Assembly: GCA_963971535.1 (NCBI GenBank)
Contig: OZ020590.1
Coordinates: 153,678,034 to 153,742,033, forward strand
Length of the DNA: 64,000 bases
From: Notolepis coatsorum
Taxonomy: Eukaryota > Chordata > Actinopteri > Aulopiformes > Paralepididae
Direction of reading: 5' to 3'
Part shown: positions 1 through 11,517 of the stretch, one piece after another
Position numbering within the stretch: the stretch's first letter is position 1
Layout: every line of letters starts with the position of its first letter
Notes under the pieces: model-generated
Told to the model about the DNA's origin: nothing
Seen by the model: the letters and a program-made list of their open reading frames with translations, nothing else
Databases searched by the model: none
Program-made: the position numbers and the translations under genes

Positions 1-1445
1 CTCTGAGTCTCGTGTGCGGCTTGACCGATCTCCAACTGTGTCTTCATCAGATCTCGATGAACTGCCTCGTGTTGTTCGAACGCTGTCACAAACGCTCTCT
101 GTTGTCTATAGTATGCTGCCTCTTCCCCCATCTCAGCACTGGCGGTTTGACTCCCCATCGCTGGGTTCCGCCTCTCATCTTGGCTTTGGTGCTGAGGGCA
201 GGGTGGACATGGGAAACGGGTGGGCTGTAGAAACTGTTCGTGTATTCCATACCTGCTGTCGGTCTCAGTTCCAGCCATCCAGCCAGAGTGGACTTCGTGG
301 GACTGCTGTAACCTCAGTCTCTTTTTCTGCCCCTTGGTTAAACCACAGTCGCCTGCAATGGACACTCCAGCTTGAATCGGTTCTGGTTGGAGTAACACCA
401 TTGTCACTGGTTCACTCCCCTGTATTGGAACCAAAGTCAACATTTCAAGTCCTTCTGTCGTACTGGTCACATGAGAGAAGTCCATATTCCAATCAATCAG
501 ATCATAATCACTGGTAAAGTCTATCTGGGAAATGTCTGCAGAGGCTCTCAGCCTTCTCCCCCCAATGGCCTGATCACTAAGGCCCTTTTCCATATTGTTG
601 TTGTTGTTATTCTATTGTTATTGCATCTAACGCTTCAGTTGTTCCTATCAAATGTTCCTCTAAGGTGAACTTCCTATGTTACTGTCATTCACTCCACCCT
701 TTCAAACACTCCTGCAACACCGTTTGAAAAAACAAGTTTCTCTGTCTTTCACTATTTCTACTTACTTGAGTTAAAACACTCACACTGTCAAATTTTTACC
801 GTGCAGACAAGGATTGATAACTGGCTTATCATTCATACTTATACCAAGGCTCATTACAGCCGTTTCCCTAGATGGTTATGGAAATCGGTTAGAGCTCCTG
901 TCCAGCCGAGCACCTGTACAGAAAGAAAGCAAAAACATCCAGACTTAATACAGTGGCATTTCCTTGTTATTTCCACTATTCGTTATGCATTGGAAATGTC
1001 GGGCAACACTATACTAAAATTTTTAGAGAGACACAGTGTGATCTGTTTGAAAATAACGATACAGCTTATCTTGATTGTCCGTTCCTTCAACAGGAACACT
1101 GGAGGTTTCCAATCCCCTGTGTGTTCTCTCCACCTGATTTTCTGGGAGACATAATCATTAGTCCCATGCCTATCAATTTGTCTAATAATCCTGGTAAACC
1201 TGGTCTTTCATCCGTTCCAATCTCTCTTTGCTTGATGAATCTGTTTATCCTAACCTTATTTCTTACTTTAACTGCCCGATTAGCGTCTCGACTAAATGTA
1301 TTATTCGCTTTTGCTTCACACACTCCTCATACAACATCAACTTCATTCATCCTTACACACAACCATTACCCCCTCACAACACTAAAAATCAATTAGTGTT
1401 GTTACTGCTACCAACCACCAATCAGGGAAAACAATAAACTTTTAG
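1..1445. other. Unassigned AT-moderate sequence
   Basis: No recognisable gene. The longest frame (14-517, plus, 167 codons) has no motif I know, and its composition (Ser, Leu, Pro, Thr rich) is not diagnostic. A second plus frame at 953-1396 begins with hydrophobic and aromatic residues and is equally unidentified. There is no repeat tail, splice pattern or promoter I can defend. It could be the 3' part of a decayed retroelement that starts outside the window, but that is a guess. Confidence 0.3.
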
Positions 1446-1878
1446 CAACTTAGATCACTAAAACCCTGACCGACACATAGTACAGCTGGCCACGTTAATA
1501 AATTCACGGACACCCGCACTATGCCACCGCAATATTCACCCAGCTCCCTGAATACACAAAGAACCGCCAACCTACAGCCCAAAGCGTCCTCCCTTCAGTT
1601 TCGAACCTGAACGGAAACACCCCAAGCTTCCCACCAAGGAATATCACAACTCAACCTACCACCACCTGCACCTAGACAGGCCAGCGCCCATCCGGTACCC
1701 ACTTCACATACACAATAACAACGCAGTTCAAATAAACCCACAACCAAATGCCCACAACACACGCCGCAATCTAGGGATGGAGAACCACAGGGCGAAATAC
1801 AAGGAGAGACAGAGGGGGGGCGAAGGGAAAAGAAAAAAGGAGGGAGGGATACAGGGATACAGGGACTAAGGGGAGGAA

Positions 1879-1909
<31 letters not shown>

Positions 1910-2128
1910 CACAATGCAACATTAACTATTACCAAAACCGTCTAAATCAACCTTAACTTTAATCAGACCAAAAGAATGACCATGAATATTCTATTTATCC
2001 TTATGTAATCCTATTTTAGCAAGTAACACTATATTAATATAACCAATACTCCAAGCCCACCATAAAGGCAACAACAAAACTCCCTTTGCGCACCTGTCAT
2101 CTCACAAAGTCAAGCTGGGAGACAGGGA
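1446..2128. other. Gene-free stretch with a G-run
   Basis: Contains no gene I can support. The minus frame at 1595-1912 is opened by the homopolymer at 1879-1905 and by C-rich sequence, and reads as poly-Pro; I treat it as an artefact. Confidence 0.5.
1879..1905 (+). repeat. Poly-G run, about 27 G
   Basis: An uninterrupted G homopolymer. Its true length may differ from the assembly because such runs are error prone. It could form a G-quadruplex. Confidence 0.9.
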
Positions 2129-2135
2129 TGGAGCG

Positions 2136-2478
2136 GAGGGGGGCGGGGGGGGGGGGGGGGGAGGGAGGGAGGGAGGGAGGGAGGGAGGGAGGGAGGGAGG
2201 GAGGGAGGGAGGGAGGGAGGGAGGGAGGGAGGGAGGGAGGGAGGGAGGGAGGGAGGAGAGGAGGGGAGAGGAGAGGAGAGGAGAGGAAAGGAAAGGGGGG
2301 GAGAGGGAAGGAGGGAGGGAGAGGAGAGGAGGGGAGAGGAGAGGAGAGGAGAGGGGGGGAGAGGGAAGGAGGGAGGGAGAGGAAAGGAGGGATGGAGAGG
2401 AGAGGAGAGGAGAGGAGAGGAGAGGAGAGGAGAGGAGAGGAGAGGAGAGGAGAGGAGAGGAGAGAGGGAGGGGGGGTT
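2136..2478 (+). repeat. 350-bp polypurine tract (G)n, (GGGA)n, (GAGGA)n
   Basis: The plus strand is almost pure purine. A G-run is followed by GGGA tetranucleotide repeats to about 2254, then blocks of GAGGA pentamers mixed with GGAAGG, ending in about 13 regular GAGGA units. All frames on both strands stay open only because of the repeat (poly Gly/Arg/Glu or Pro/Ser/Leu), so they are not genes. Long homopurine mirror sequence of this kind can adopt triplex (H-DNA) structure; that is family knowledge, not shown here. Confidence 0.95.
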
Positions 2479-2581
2479 TCTTGAGGGAGCCCACCAGGGC
2501 GAGAGATTTGAGAGCACCCCGCACATTATACCAGGGGGACTTGTGGAAACAATAGGCTTATAATGTTTTCTAAGACAATAT

Positions 2582-2595
2582 CGCCCCCTGCTGCC
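2582..2595 (-). promoter_or_regulatory. CTCF-like core motif
   Basis: Read on the minus strand the bases are GGCAGCAGGGGGCG, a close match to the vertebrate CTCF core (CCASYAGRKGGCRS type). A motif match alone does not show binding. Confidence 0.4.
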
Positions 2596-2877
2596 CTTTT
2601 TCGCACATCACCCCTATTGCACCACAGTCCCCCAGCATCCTGCAGGAGGCGCCCCCATCCCACTAACAATACGTGCGTCATTACGCAGCCACACCTCCAC
2701 CACGCCAGCCCACGTGCCCACTCAATTCTAACCCCAATTCCCAGAATTCCCTGTACCGAATCGTAGTCCGCCATTAAGGATGGCTTCCCGCGAGACGTCG
2801 CCACATGCTTACGTCACGTTTACACACACAAGGTCTCGCTGTCAGCCAAAATAGTACCACGCGATATTCCCCGAGAC

Positions 2878-2888
2878 TCCCAGCATGC
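2878..2888 (+). promoter_or_regulatory. ZNF143/SBS-like motif
   Basis: TCCCAGCATGC matches the conserved 3' half of the ZNF143 (Staf) binding element (ACTACAATTCCCAGCATGC type), preceded by GAC rather than the full ACTACA part. In vertebrates this element lies in promoters of snRNA and many protein genes. Here no adjacent gene is recognised, so the role is open. Confidence 0.35.
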
Positions 2889-2892
2889 AACA

Positions 2893-3095
2893 TTGTTAGC
2901 ACAGGTAGCTTTAGCATGTTAGCATAGTTAGCTTTAGCATGTTAGCATAGTTAGCTTAGCATTTTTAGCATAGTTTGCTGTCCACTGCTAACCCCATTAG
3001 CTTAATACCGTTTGCCCCATTAGCTTAGCTCAATGTTGCTATCGCTCGATCAGCCTAGCACGGCTAGTTAGCTTAGCCTAGCCCCTTACAATAGC
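2893..3095. repeat. TTAGC/TTAGCAT-rich degenerate repeat
   Basis: Repeated GTTAGCATAGTTAGCTTTAGC-type words with variable spacing, fading into TAGCTTAGCC motifs by 3095. This is the degenerate TTAGC sequence common in fish intergenic DNA. It has no coding potential. Confidence 0.75.
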
Positions 3096-5779
3096 GTTTC
3101 CTATACGGCCCACTATCCTGTTGATTTGAGCAGCACAACACATTGCGACGTTTTGCACAACCCAGTCATACTTTATAACATAATTTTAAATTTATTAAGC
3201 ATTCGTTCATAAACCTTACAGTATCATTTTCTCGTTTGCACGCCCGTCCGGCCCCGGCCGGCTCCGTATTCTAAATCTAACGCTCCCGATCCAGCCCCGT
3301 ATTTCAAATCTAACGCACCCCCTCTAGGCCCCCACCAAGCAGATGCTCCTAGTGACGTCATCAGTGGTGGCCGCGATCTGCCATTTATTCCTCGAAGCAG
3401 AAGAAGAACCCTGCTTTCTTTGATCTTTACCACATTAAACCACGACCTCATTACCACTGATTTAAAAAAAATTCAAATAACGTGACACATCCTTTTGGTT
3501 CCATCTCACTCGCCATTCACTCAATTCATTCGATATCGCAACGCAGCGTCCATACGGTATGTACGACGTTCTTGCGGACAGTGCTATGGTGTCCCCGCGG
3601 CCGTACCCGTCCCTAGAGTTATCATAATGATACAAAAAATACCGGCATCCACTCCATAACCTCTAGCAGACTCATTCACACACATCCTCTCTCATCCACA
3701 CAGTTACACTCATACTTCCATTCAGCAACATAATCATTCTTAGCACTGGTTAACCTTGTACATCATGCAGCATCATTTGGTAGCCTTTCAGCCACCATGG
3801 ATGAAGCTATAAGTTCCGTCATCTCAACACATCAGTCGTACTAAACATTATTAGCCCCAAGCATTCCCCGTTAGCTTGCAACGTAGCTTAGCATGTATTA
3901 GCCCTGCTTTGTATAGCAGTAGCTTCCCGGGTATATAACGGCTTTATTCCGTATTGGTTGTAATATAGTAATCCGCGACGTTTAGCGTTATGATGACGTA
4001 CGTTTGATTATAGCCATGATACCATGCATGTGTCATCCTATTTCATCTAAACAACATATATACATTGTTACATACCAAAGTCCTTATATACTGCCTCATC
4101 GCTTCTAAGTGCAGTTTTTTTGTTCGAACATAAGCGCAGATCTTTATAACCCCCCAGTGCACAAGTGCTTTATATCAAGGGTTACTTTTCTCCCCCATCA
4201 CCCCTCTTCTCAACCTCTCAATCTTCACATCCAGCGTCGTTTTTAGGAGCTCCATTCGTCTCTCCCCCAATCGACCGAATGCCTCCTTAAGAATTCGCAC
4301 TAATAGGCGAATTCTATAAGCAGATTGCGTCGGATCACCATATAACAGATCTGTATGAAAACGTCTTTTTAAACTCGTCTGTTTATACGTGCCGATTCTA
4401 AGAGTGAAGTCCGCGAATGATGGCACGGAAAAAGCAACAACCTCTTTGACGACGCGGCCGAACGAACACAATCTAGTCTATTACATTTATGATTGTGTCC
4501 TGTTCCAACTGCCCGCGTCTTCTCCTCTGTCCCCAGCGTTTAACTCTTCATCACAACGGCCGATACCAGTCCAGTCTTGTGAGAACTGGAACCAAATCTC
4601 GGCCGCTCTGATGTCATTATTCGCTCCGTTACAACCCACGATTCACAGCTGCCCAAATTCCACCCTCCTAAATTCATCTCCCTTGGTGCAACTTACCGTT
4701 ATTCTCCGCCGTCGTTTGGATGTCCGTAGAGTGTAGACAGTCGTTGAAAACGTTGTTGCTCTGCTCACCGAGAGATCTTGTCTTCGAAGGATGGTATAGT
4801 GGATTTTCCAGCTCGGGAAAACGGCTCCAGATTGACGTGTATTTTCAATGAATCTATCTACTAAAGTCTTAGGATCGTATAGTGGATTTCTATAGTATCT
4901 CTGCTGTTGTACTCACACGTTCTGTTCAATTGTCTTATAAATGATTTGGAGTCGGAGCCAGGCGCTAACGGTACAAAGACAGTCTGGCCGTCGTTTATTG
5001 GAAGATCCACACAGCTTAAAGTTCTCGCCAACTTTTCTATTGTCTAAAAGCATCTGCAGCACGTCTCGATTGGATAGGTTTTCAGCGTAGGTTTTGGGGG
5101 TCGTCTCAAGATGATGCTCTCCGTGCGTCGACGTGGTCTGCTGGTCTCCGTGCGTTTTTTTCATGTCTCTCAACCTGTGGTAAATATAGGAATCACCCAA
5201 ACCCCGCCCAGTGGTCGAGTCTCTGCCCCGTGATGTCACAGAACGGAGACTCCTGTACCTGTTCTAATTGGCTTAACACGAAAGAACTGGGTTCCCTGAC
5301 CAATAAGGAAGTGACATGACTATTTTCGGCTCGTTACAAGGTGACCTTACAGAGGGGATGTGAACTAGTTTCCTTTTCGAATGATTTACCCAAGTGTCCC
5401 TGAATTCGACCCTCATACAGATGGAAATATAGTACCCACTCAACCTAACAGTGGGTATTCCAGAAAGGTCTGTTTGGACTGTTTAGCTAAAGTAAACAGA
5501 ACTCTGGTGCCGGCCTTCAGGCCTGACTTAAAGTTAAGTATTGGGCCCTCCATCCCACTTTGTTGTGTGGGGAAAGAGGTTTCATTTGTTTGCCATTTGA
5601 TCTGTTCTTATTTTTATGGTACTCTGGGCTTTTTCCTATAGCTGCTAGGTGAAGGGTGAAGGGTTGCACTGTTAGCCTTTGACTGAATTCTCCTATGGCC
5701 TTTCCCAAAAACCGCTAGATGATTTTGATCCCTCCTGTAATGCTTATACAGGTCATTTTGATAAATTTAATTTACGACA
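3096..5779. other. Unassigned sequence; two minus-strand frames of unknown status
   Basis: No gene recognised over 2.7 kb. Two minus-strand frames have varied composition rather than repeat bias. One is 4175-4471 (98 codons, basic, rich in Arg/Lys/Leu in its second half). The other is 4913-5239 (108 codons, charged, with a Cys/Arg rich segment near the middle). Neither has a motif I know, and neither shows clear splice sites or a start context that would decide the matter. CpG-containing words and the sequence CGTGATGTCACA near 5229 could be regulatory. Treat the frames as hypothetical only. Confidence 0.25.
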
Positions 5780-5811
5780 GCTTCCTATCGGCTTGAATAG
5801 GGAGGTGTAGT

Positions 5812-7173
5812 CATAGATATATATAGAACACTAGATAGCTTAAGGCGGAGTCACCAGCGTCACTGAACCGCCGCCATCTTGCCCAGGTCAGCCTTGAGTG
5901 AGAGTGAGTGAGCTGCACAGACAAAAATACTCTTAACTCGCTGAAATATTGACGGATTTACAAACGGGTTGGTTTGCTATAAACATCAAAGATGTAGTTA
6001 TGATACCGCATACTTATAAAAAAATTTAATTTTAAAGATGTTTTTTTTTACAAACCGCTTGAATCATAGCCAAGTTAATAGTCAAGTCAAGTCAAGTAAT
6101 TTATTTATATAGCACGTTTAAAAGCCCAAGAGCCAACCAAAGTGCTGTACAATCAGAGCTTAAAATCAATGTCCTAATATAAAATACACAAATACAAAAA
6201 TATAAAAAGGCACAGCAGGACAAGACAGTACATTCAGAGAGTAGGACAGTAAGACAACACACGAATAGGGGAACACAAAGTACAGTAGCACACAGGGGAC
6301 AGAGGAGCATAATAAGAGATACAAGAGGGAGGGGGCAGGATAAAATTACATGGGAGTGTGTGAGTTAGGGTGTGGGAGAATCAGGGTTTATTGAAGGCCA
6401 GGGAATAGAAGTGGGTTTTTAGACGGGCCTTAAATGTCTCCAGTGAGGGGGCAGATCGGATCTCCAGGGGAAGCTGGTTCCATAGCTTGGGGGCCACGGC
6501 CTTGAAGGAGCGATCGCCTCTCTTTTTGAGTCTGGTGCGGGGGGGGACCAGCCGAGCCTGGTTGGAGGATCTTAGTGACCTGGGTGCTGCGTAGGGGGTG
6601 ATGAGTTCGGTGATGTATAAGGGTGCTGCACCCGATAGTGCTTTAAAGGTGAGGAGGAGGATTTTAAAGTCTATTCTAAATGGGACTAGGAGCCAGTGTA
6701 GGGAGGCTAGGACTGGTGTGATGTGCTCTCTCTTTCTGGTACCGGTAAGGAACCTAACCTAGGCGTGAGGTTATGAATGCATTGACTACCGTTTCCAGGT
6801 CAACGGGTGAGAGGATTGGTTTAATTTTACTGATGTTGCGGAGTTGAAAGAAGCATGATTTGACTACGGCATTTACCTGCCGGTCGAATTTGAGCTCTGG
6901 GTCAAAGATTACACCCAGGCTCTTGACGTGGGGTTTGAGGTGGGTGGAGAGTTGTCCTAGGCTGTTGGAGAGTGTTTTGGTGGAATAATGCTTGTAATAA
7001 ACCAAACCGTTTGTAAACCGTCAATATTTCAGCGAGTTATGAGTATTTTTGTCTGTGCAGCTCACTCACTCCCACTCAAGGCTGACCTGGGCAAGATGGC
7101 GGCGGTTCAGTGACGTCGCTCTCCATTGGCCAGCAGCGCGGGTAAGCTATCTAGTGTTCTATATATATCTATG
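5812..7173. mobile_element. Fold-back element with ~160-bp terminal inverted repeats
   Basis: The left end starts CATAGATATATATAGAAC and the right end is its reverse complement. Similarity runs inward for about 160 bp, through the blocks GAACCGCCGCCATCTTGCCC and ACTCGCTGAAATATTGACGG. GGTGT lies just outside both ends. The second copy of the surrounding segment has no insertion here (about 53244), which proves mobility. The interior is not transposase but an unrelated L2-like LINE fragment. I cannot name the superfamily: the 8-bp flanks (GGTGTAGT / GGTGTGGT) suggest hAT, but the termini are not typical. Confidence 0.8.
6083..6990 (-). mobile_element. 5'-truncated L2-like LINE, nested in the fold-back element
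   Basis: Reading the minus strand, 6754-6990 encodes the end of a reverse transcriptase (LGVIFDPELKFDRQVNAVVK, then FITSRL). After a broken stretch come the SLHWL and KLWNQLPLEIRSAPS motifs typical of the C-terminus of fish L2-clade polymerases. The 3' end lies at about 6083 in short GTCAA repeats, as expected of L2 tails. It is a dead copy, with the 5' half missing and stops in frame. It sits between the two arms of the fold-back element, so it inserted there or was captured. Confidence 0.7.
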
Positions 7174-9354
7174 GGTGTGGTTACATCATTGCTGTTTCCG
7201 GCCGGTCCACCATCTTGGAAACGCAATGTATTTTCCCATTGCCCATTTCTAAACCGTCTTGTTTAAAACAAATAAAGCATGAACATTTGTATGGTGTACC
7301 TTTCTTTGCATATTCATCCACAATCTATCTCAACATGAAAATATTCGCAATTAATCACACAAGGACTGAGGACTCACACTCTCTCTATCTCACACACACT
7401 CTCCCAGCTCTCTTTCTCTCTTGCCCCTTCCTCATCTCTCTCACCCCCCCTCTCTCTCTCAATGAGAGTATCAATAATCAAATCAAATTAAAAAAAAAAA
7501 TTACGTTAATGTTGCGTTAAAAAAATTGTGGCGTTAAAATAATTGTGCGTTAACGCGTTAACTTTGACAGCCATTTATGTATCATCACTGATCTTTCTTG
7601 GACCTTATTGTGATGTTTGTAAAGTGCATTGCATTGCTCTACATGAAATGTGCTAAATAAATAAAACTTTAAAACTATATTTTACTAACATTATCCATCC
7701 ACATAGTTCTAGGTTATAATAATATTTTATTTACATAATTGAATTGAGCTGTATTTAACACAAAGATTCAGTGCTCTCCATTGACATCACTGGAGGACAA
7801 ATTCAAGCTCTTACTGTCAGACAAAAAGTAATTTGTGTAATAAATCAGCTTTGGTTTTCAGTGAAATGCCCCTTTAAAAATATATATATATTATATATAT
7901 ATATATATTATATTATAATATAGTACAGCTCAATAAAATGGTATAAGGTACAGTAGCAGTCCCTATAAGACAATGTATTGCTATTTCTGTACATAACTTC
8001 ATAGAGCTGTAATTAACACAACACAAGGATTCAATGTGCCCGATGACATCACTGGTGGCCACATTCAACCTCATTTACTCTCAATAACTGTCAAGCTAAA
8101 TTAATGTGTGCAACACTGTTGAGGGCTTTTGGATGTGCGTGAGATTATGTGCAAAATAAATCTGCATTGTTTTTTGGTGAAGTGCCCCTTTAACCACATA
8201 CCAGGACAGGGATGATTATCTAGAATGTCGATTCTGTTTCTCCACAGAGAAAACACTTAGGAACTGGAAGTCAATATCTGGGCATACTGTAGGCCGAACC
8301 CCTGCATTTACAAACTCCTGAGGCCTGTTAATGCCATATAATGTCAGAACATACACACTGGGTAATACGCAGATGTTGCACTATCCGTTATCACTCTTAG
8401 AAAAATGGAATTGAGAAAGTTGAAAATCAAGAGTTTATTTCAAGCCAGTATTCTGCAGTAGGCTACTGTATGTAAAACCAGAGAGGCAAGGTTCACTTCT
8501 ATCAGTCTTATCATTTGCAGTATTGAAAACATGTTTTCATGTATACATTCCTCCCTTTCAAAGGGAAACTCCCATCTTTAAACAGAATCTGCACAGCATT
8601 TAGTCATTCCAATCATCTTCAATAGTTTCATCAATATCTTAATAATAGTTAAAAGCCCCAATATCTGATTGTTGGTCAAACAACAAACACATATTGCAAA
8701 ATGTCTCCACCTGTCTGCCAGAGGAGGTACTGGCTAACCGTTTATTGCCAATATAGTCACAAAATAATTGTGTTGCCAATCATTATCACAAATGGGTACC
8801 TTAGCTCACTTTGTCTTTAGATATGCTCTCCTTGCGCGTGTTCTCTCACTTTCATCGTGTGGATGACAATTGTAATTCCTCCAGCTCTGAAATGTGTACA
8901 ATAACAAAACAAAAACTGGGGCAGAAATGTACAGGGGCCGCCGTTTCTCCACAAATCAGGAATTGGGGCTTTAAAACTAGAACCCAAAGAACCTTTGAAT
9001 CAAAGAATCTTATGTGTGATGAGAGATGAGAGAGACACCCTTTGGCGCTGCTCCGCTGGTAATGAGTGTAGCTTTCATTTTTACCTTCCGAGTGAGACTT
9101 TCCCATGTTTATTAAAGATTAAAGGGATAATGTTTGAATTAAGTTCAGGGTGGATTCTCACAGCAGAGTTAAATAGGAAGATGATAAGACCTTTTCATCG
9201 CCGATACCAACTGACCCATCTCAAACCCCAAGAAAAGAGGGTGGACTTTGAGATAGGTCAATTAAGCCCTTCAGTATCCATCAATTCTGAGTACCGATCC
9301 ATTATCCAAAGAAATTACGAAAATGTAGTCACTTTTGTACACTTTGGTAATCAG
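7174..9354. other. Body of the long repeated segment, no gene
   Basis: No supported coding frame. The part at 7783-7870 resembles 8045-8200, with a shared TGACATCACTGG block and ends in TGCCCCTTTAA, which suggests an old internal duplication of about 260 bp. A TA-rich tract lies at 7880-7922. The whole stretch recurs at 53245-55315 with only small differences. Confidence 0.6.
7880..7922. repeat. (TA)n-rich tract
   Basis: Alternating TA with a few interruptions. The counterpart near 53946-53990 differs in length between the two segment copies. Confidence 0.85.
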
Positions 9355-9555
9355 AAGGTTCCTGGTTAGATTCCGGCTCCTCCCGGGCAGCGTGTCGAGG
9401 AGCGAGACACTTTAACCCCTAACTGCTCCCGATGAGCAGGTTGGCACCTTGCATGGTCGCCTCTGCCGTCAGTGTGTGAACGGGTGAATGTGAGGCATAA
9501 GTTGTAAAGCGCTTTGGGAAAAAAGCTGTTATATAAAAATGCAGTCCATTTACCA
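9352..9555 (+). mobile_element. tRNA-derived SINE, 5'-truncated
   Basis: Begins within the tRNA-related head (GGTAATCAGAAGGTTCCTGG), continues through the GGGCAGCGTGTCGA and CTCCCGATGAGCAGG blocks, and ends with TAAAGCGCTTTGGG and TTTACCATT. The box B position reads GGTTAGATTCC, one change from the consensus seen in the fuller copy at 56573. The 5' end coincides with the deletion that distinguishes segment copy 1 from copy 2. Confidence 0.85.
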
Positions 9556-9640
9556 TTGGAAAATGGTCTTTCTTCATATCCATCCTAGGCACACATTCTC
9601 TAAAAAAAATTATTCCAGATAGCACAGCATCACCCACAGG

Positions 9641-9988
9641 TAGGGTGACCAGGTGTCCCCCTTTTGGTTGTACTGTCCCACCATTTTACCCAATGTCCCA
9701 AATATTGAGAGGATGTCCCTCTTTTCGAAGCAAAAAAAAACATTGGTCTGAAAGTTTGAATATTTAAAACAGATGTTAGGTGGTAACAAGCCGGCTGCCA
9801 GTGCCAAGATGAATGTGGAGAGATATAATTCTGTATTTAATTTGTATTTATTTTGATTTAACCTTTATCTATTCGGTGAAGACCATGTTATTCTAATAAA
9901 AACAATTACATTATCTATCTGTCCCACTTTGTTCCACCAAAATCTTACTGTTGTCCTGCTTTTGGACTTTTTGCATCTGGTCACCCTA
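9641..9988. mobile_element. hAT-type MITE with perfect 8-bp target duplication
   Basis: The termini are TAGGGTGACCA and its reverse complement TGGTCACCCTA. CCCACAGG occurs immediately outside both ends (9633-9640 and 9989-9996) and only once at the empty site in segment copy 2 (56897-56904). The 348-bp element has no transposase frame. An 8-bp duplication with these termini is characteristic of the hAT superfamily. Confidence 0.92.
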
Positions 9989-10369
9989 CCCACAGGGCCA
10001 AGGGCACTGAAAGGCTTCAAAACACAATGAGAAGCATTCCTACACTAATATAGTCTTTAATGTCCATAGAAAGCAAGTTACAAACACCCCTTGGCAGGTA
10101 GGTATATGCAAAAAGCACGCCTGGTTTTAAATCAAGGATTGGTTGATCAACTAATCAAGAGCACCTGCATCAATTAACTCCTGACAAACAAGACGTTTGA
10201 AATGAATGTAGCGCTGGATTATTGTGACACATGAATAGTGAAATATAGACCAGATGTAGCCTACAAACGTGCTCAAACAATCTACATTAACATTTATAAG
10301 AGAACGTGGGTGTATGAAGGAGTCTCTCCTTCACAGATGGTGGTTACCGTAGATATAACACCACCCACC

Positions 10370-10478
10370 CTTCAGTCACCAGCTCACAGCTGGAATACAC
10401 ACTCATGTGGGTGCCGGGGATCGAACCGGCGACCTTTTGGTTACCGGTTGGCCTCTCCAGGCCGTTCCTGCCAGTGAT
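10370..10478 (-). mobile_element. tRNA-like SINE head
   Basis: Read on the minus strand it contains GGTAACCAAAAGGTCGCCGG followed by GGTTCGATCCCC, which fits the box B of an RNA polymerase III promoter (GGTTCRANNCC). A diverged upstream half is present. It is not a tRNA gene: the acceptor stem does not close. The same sequence occurs at 58062-58169 in the second copy of the segment, where box B has one change. Confidence 0.6.
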
Positions 10479-10607
10479 TTCACAAGGGGTCATGAGTTCC
10501 GTTCCTTCTTCAGTGGTTCGTAAACCCTATCAGAGGGACACTTTCACAGCACCTTGATAATATGGTCAGAATCTTGTCTGAATCGTCATTCTTAACAATG
10601 GTGCCAG

Positions 10608-10622
10608 AGCGCCATCTGCAGG
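10608..10622 (-). promoter_or_regulatory. CTCF-like motif in the repeated segment
   Basis: The minus strand reads CTGCAGATGGCGCTC, close to the CTCF core. It is preserved in segment copy 2 at 58298-58312. Sequence match only. Confidence 0.4.
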
Positions 10623-10984
10623 TGCCTTGAAATACTACCGTGTGTAATATGAATGAGTGGCTTGAATTCTCAGATTAATGGTCGGATCTGTAAATGTATT
10701 TGACCACATACATTTTAGATGTACACTGTATGTGCATAGATTCTTGAGTTTGACTTGTAGATGGAAAACAATTATTAATTATTATTATTATTGCTTCTGA
10801 AATAATGTCTAAAGCTCTAAAGTCTAAAGCTCTCCTCCAACAATTAATTAAGTTAAATAGCCTGGAACATTGATAGAAAAAATATAATTGTATGTCAAAG
10901 TTCACCATTCTATCTATGCTTGACTATGTAGGGGTATCTGATGGGGAAATTCACCAAAACACTCTCTCTCTCTCTAAGGCACAC

Positions 10985-11355
10985 TAGGGGTGTAAAGGTA
11001 CACGTATCCGCACCGAACCGTTTCAGTGTGTACCATACCGTACCGAACGGCTGTGTACCGAACGAATACAACGGTATGTTTAACCAATAACGACTGCCCA
11101 CTGGGGGCTGTTTTTTCACAATCTAATATAATAATTATAATTTTTTTCTTTTCTTTACAAGTCGATTATTAATTTCAATATAGAATATTTGTTGACAGCC
11201 CTACAAGTACAATTAGTTACTGCACACTACATCACCCCTGAGTGGAACATGGAAAGCCAAACTTTCCCCCACTGTACCGAAAACCCGTACCGAACCGTGA
11301 CTTCAAAACCGAGGTATGTACCGAACCGTGGTTTTTGTGTACCGTTACACCCCTA
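10985..11355. mobile_element. Short MITE with TAGGGGTGTAA termini
   Basis: The left end reads TAGGGGTGTAAAGGTACAC and the right end is its near reverse complement (GTGTACCGTTACACCCCTA). The interior is full of GTACCGAACCG words on both sides. Ends of this type occur in fish hAT non-autonomous elements. The target duplication is unclear (ACTAG lies at both sides). Segment copy 2 has the same element with its left end deleted. Confidence 0.65.
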
Positions 11356-11517
11356 CTAGTTACTATATGTATATCTGTACATATCTCTTACCTACTCTTA
11401 CTAGTTATGCTGCTGGCCAGTATGACTTACTACCATAGTGTCTTTATACCTGTATCACTGTACATATTAATACTTAATACTACAACTCTGTACATACATC
11501 TGATTAGCACTAATACT

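Larger units (their letters stand above)
2479..2892. other. Gene-free flank with promoter-like motifs
   Basis: No coding frame of note. The stretch has GC-rich blocks, CpG dinucleotides around 2690-2880, and two motif matches listed separately (CTCF-like at 2582, ZNF143-like at 2878). It could be an old promoter or a repeat-borne regulatory segment. No transcript evidence is available. Confidence 0.35.

Noticed and set aside
2086..2526. Gly/Arg/Glu-rich and Pro/Ser/Leu-rich ORFs
   Set aside because: Produced by the polypurine tract alone.
8995..9369. 124-codon ORF in the long repeated segment
   Set aside because: Not maintained as a conserved protein between the two copies (insertions and different ends), and no motif.
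10370..10478. A tRNA gene
   Set aside because: Box B fits, but the cloverleaf does not close and the sequence recurs as part of a duplicated segment; SINE-like.
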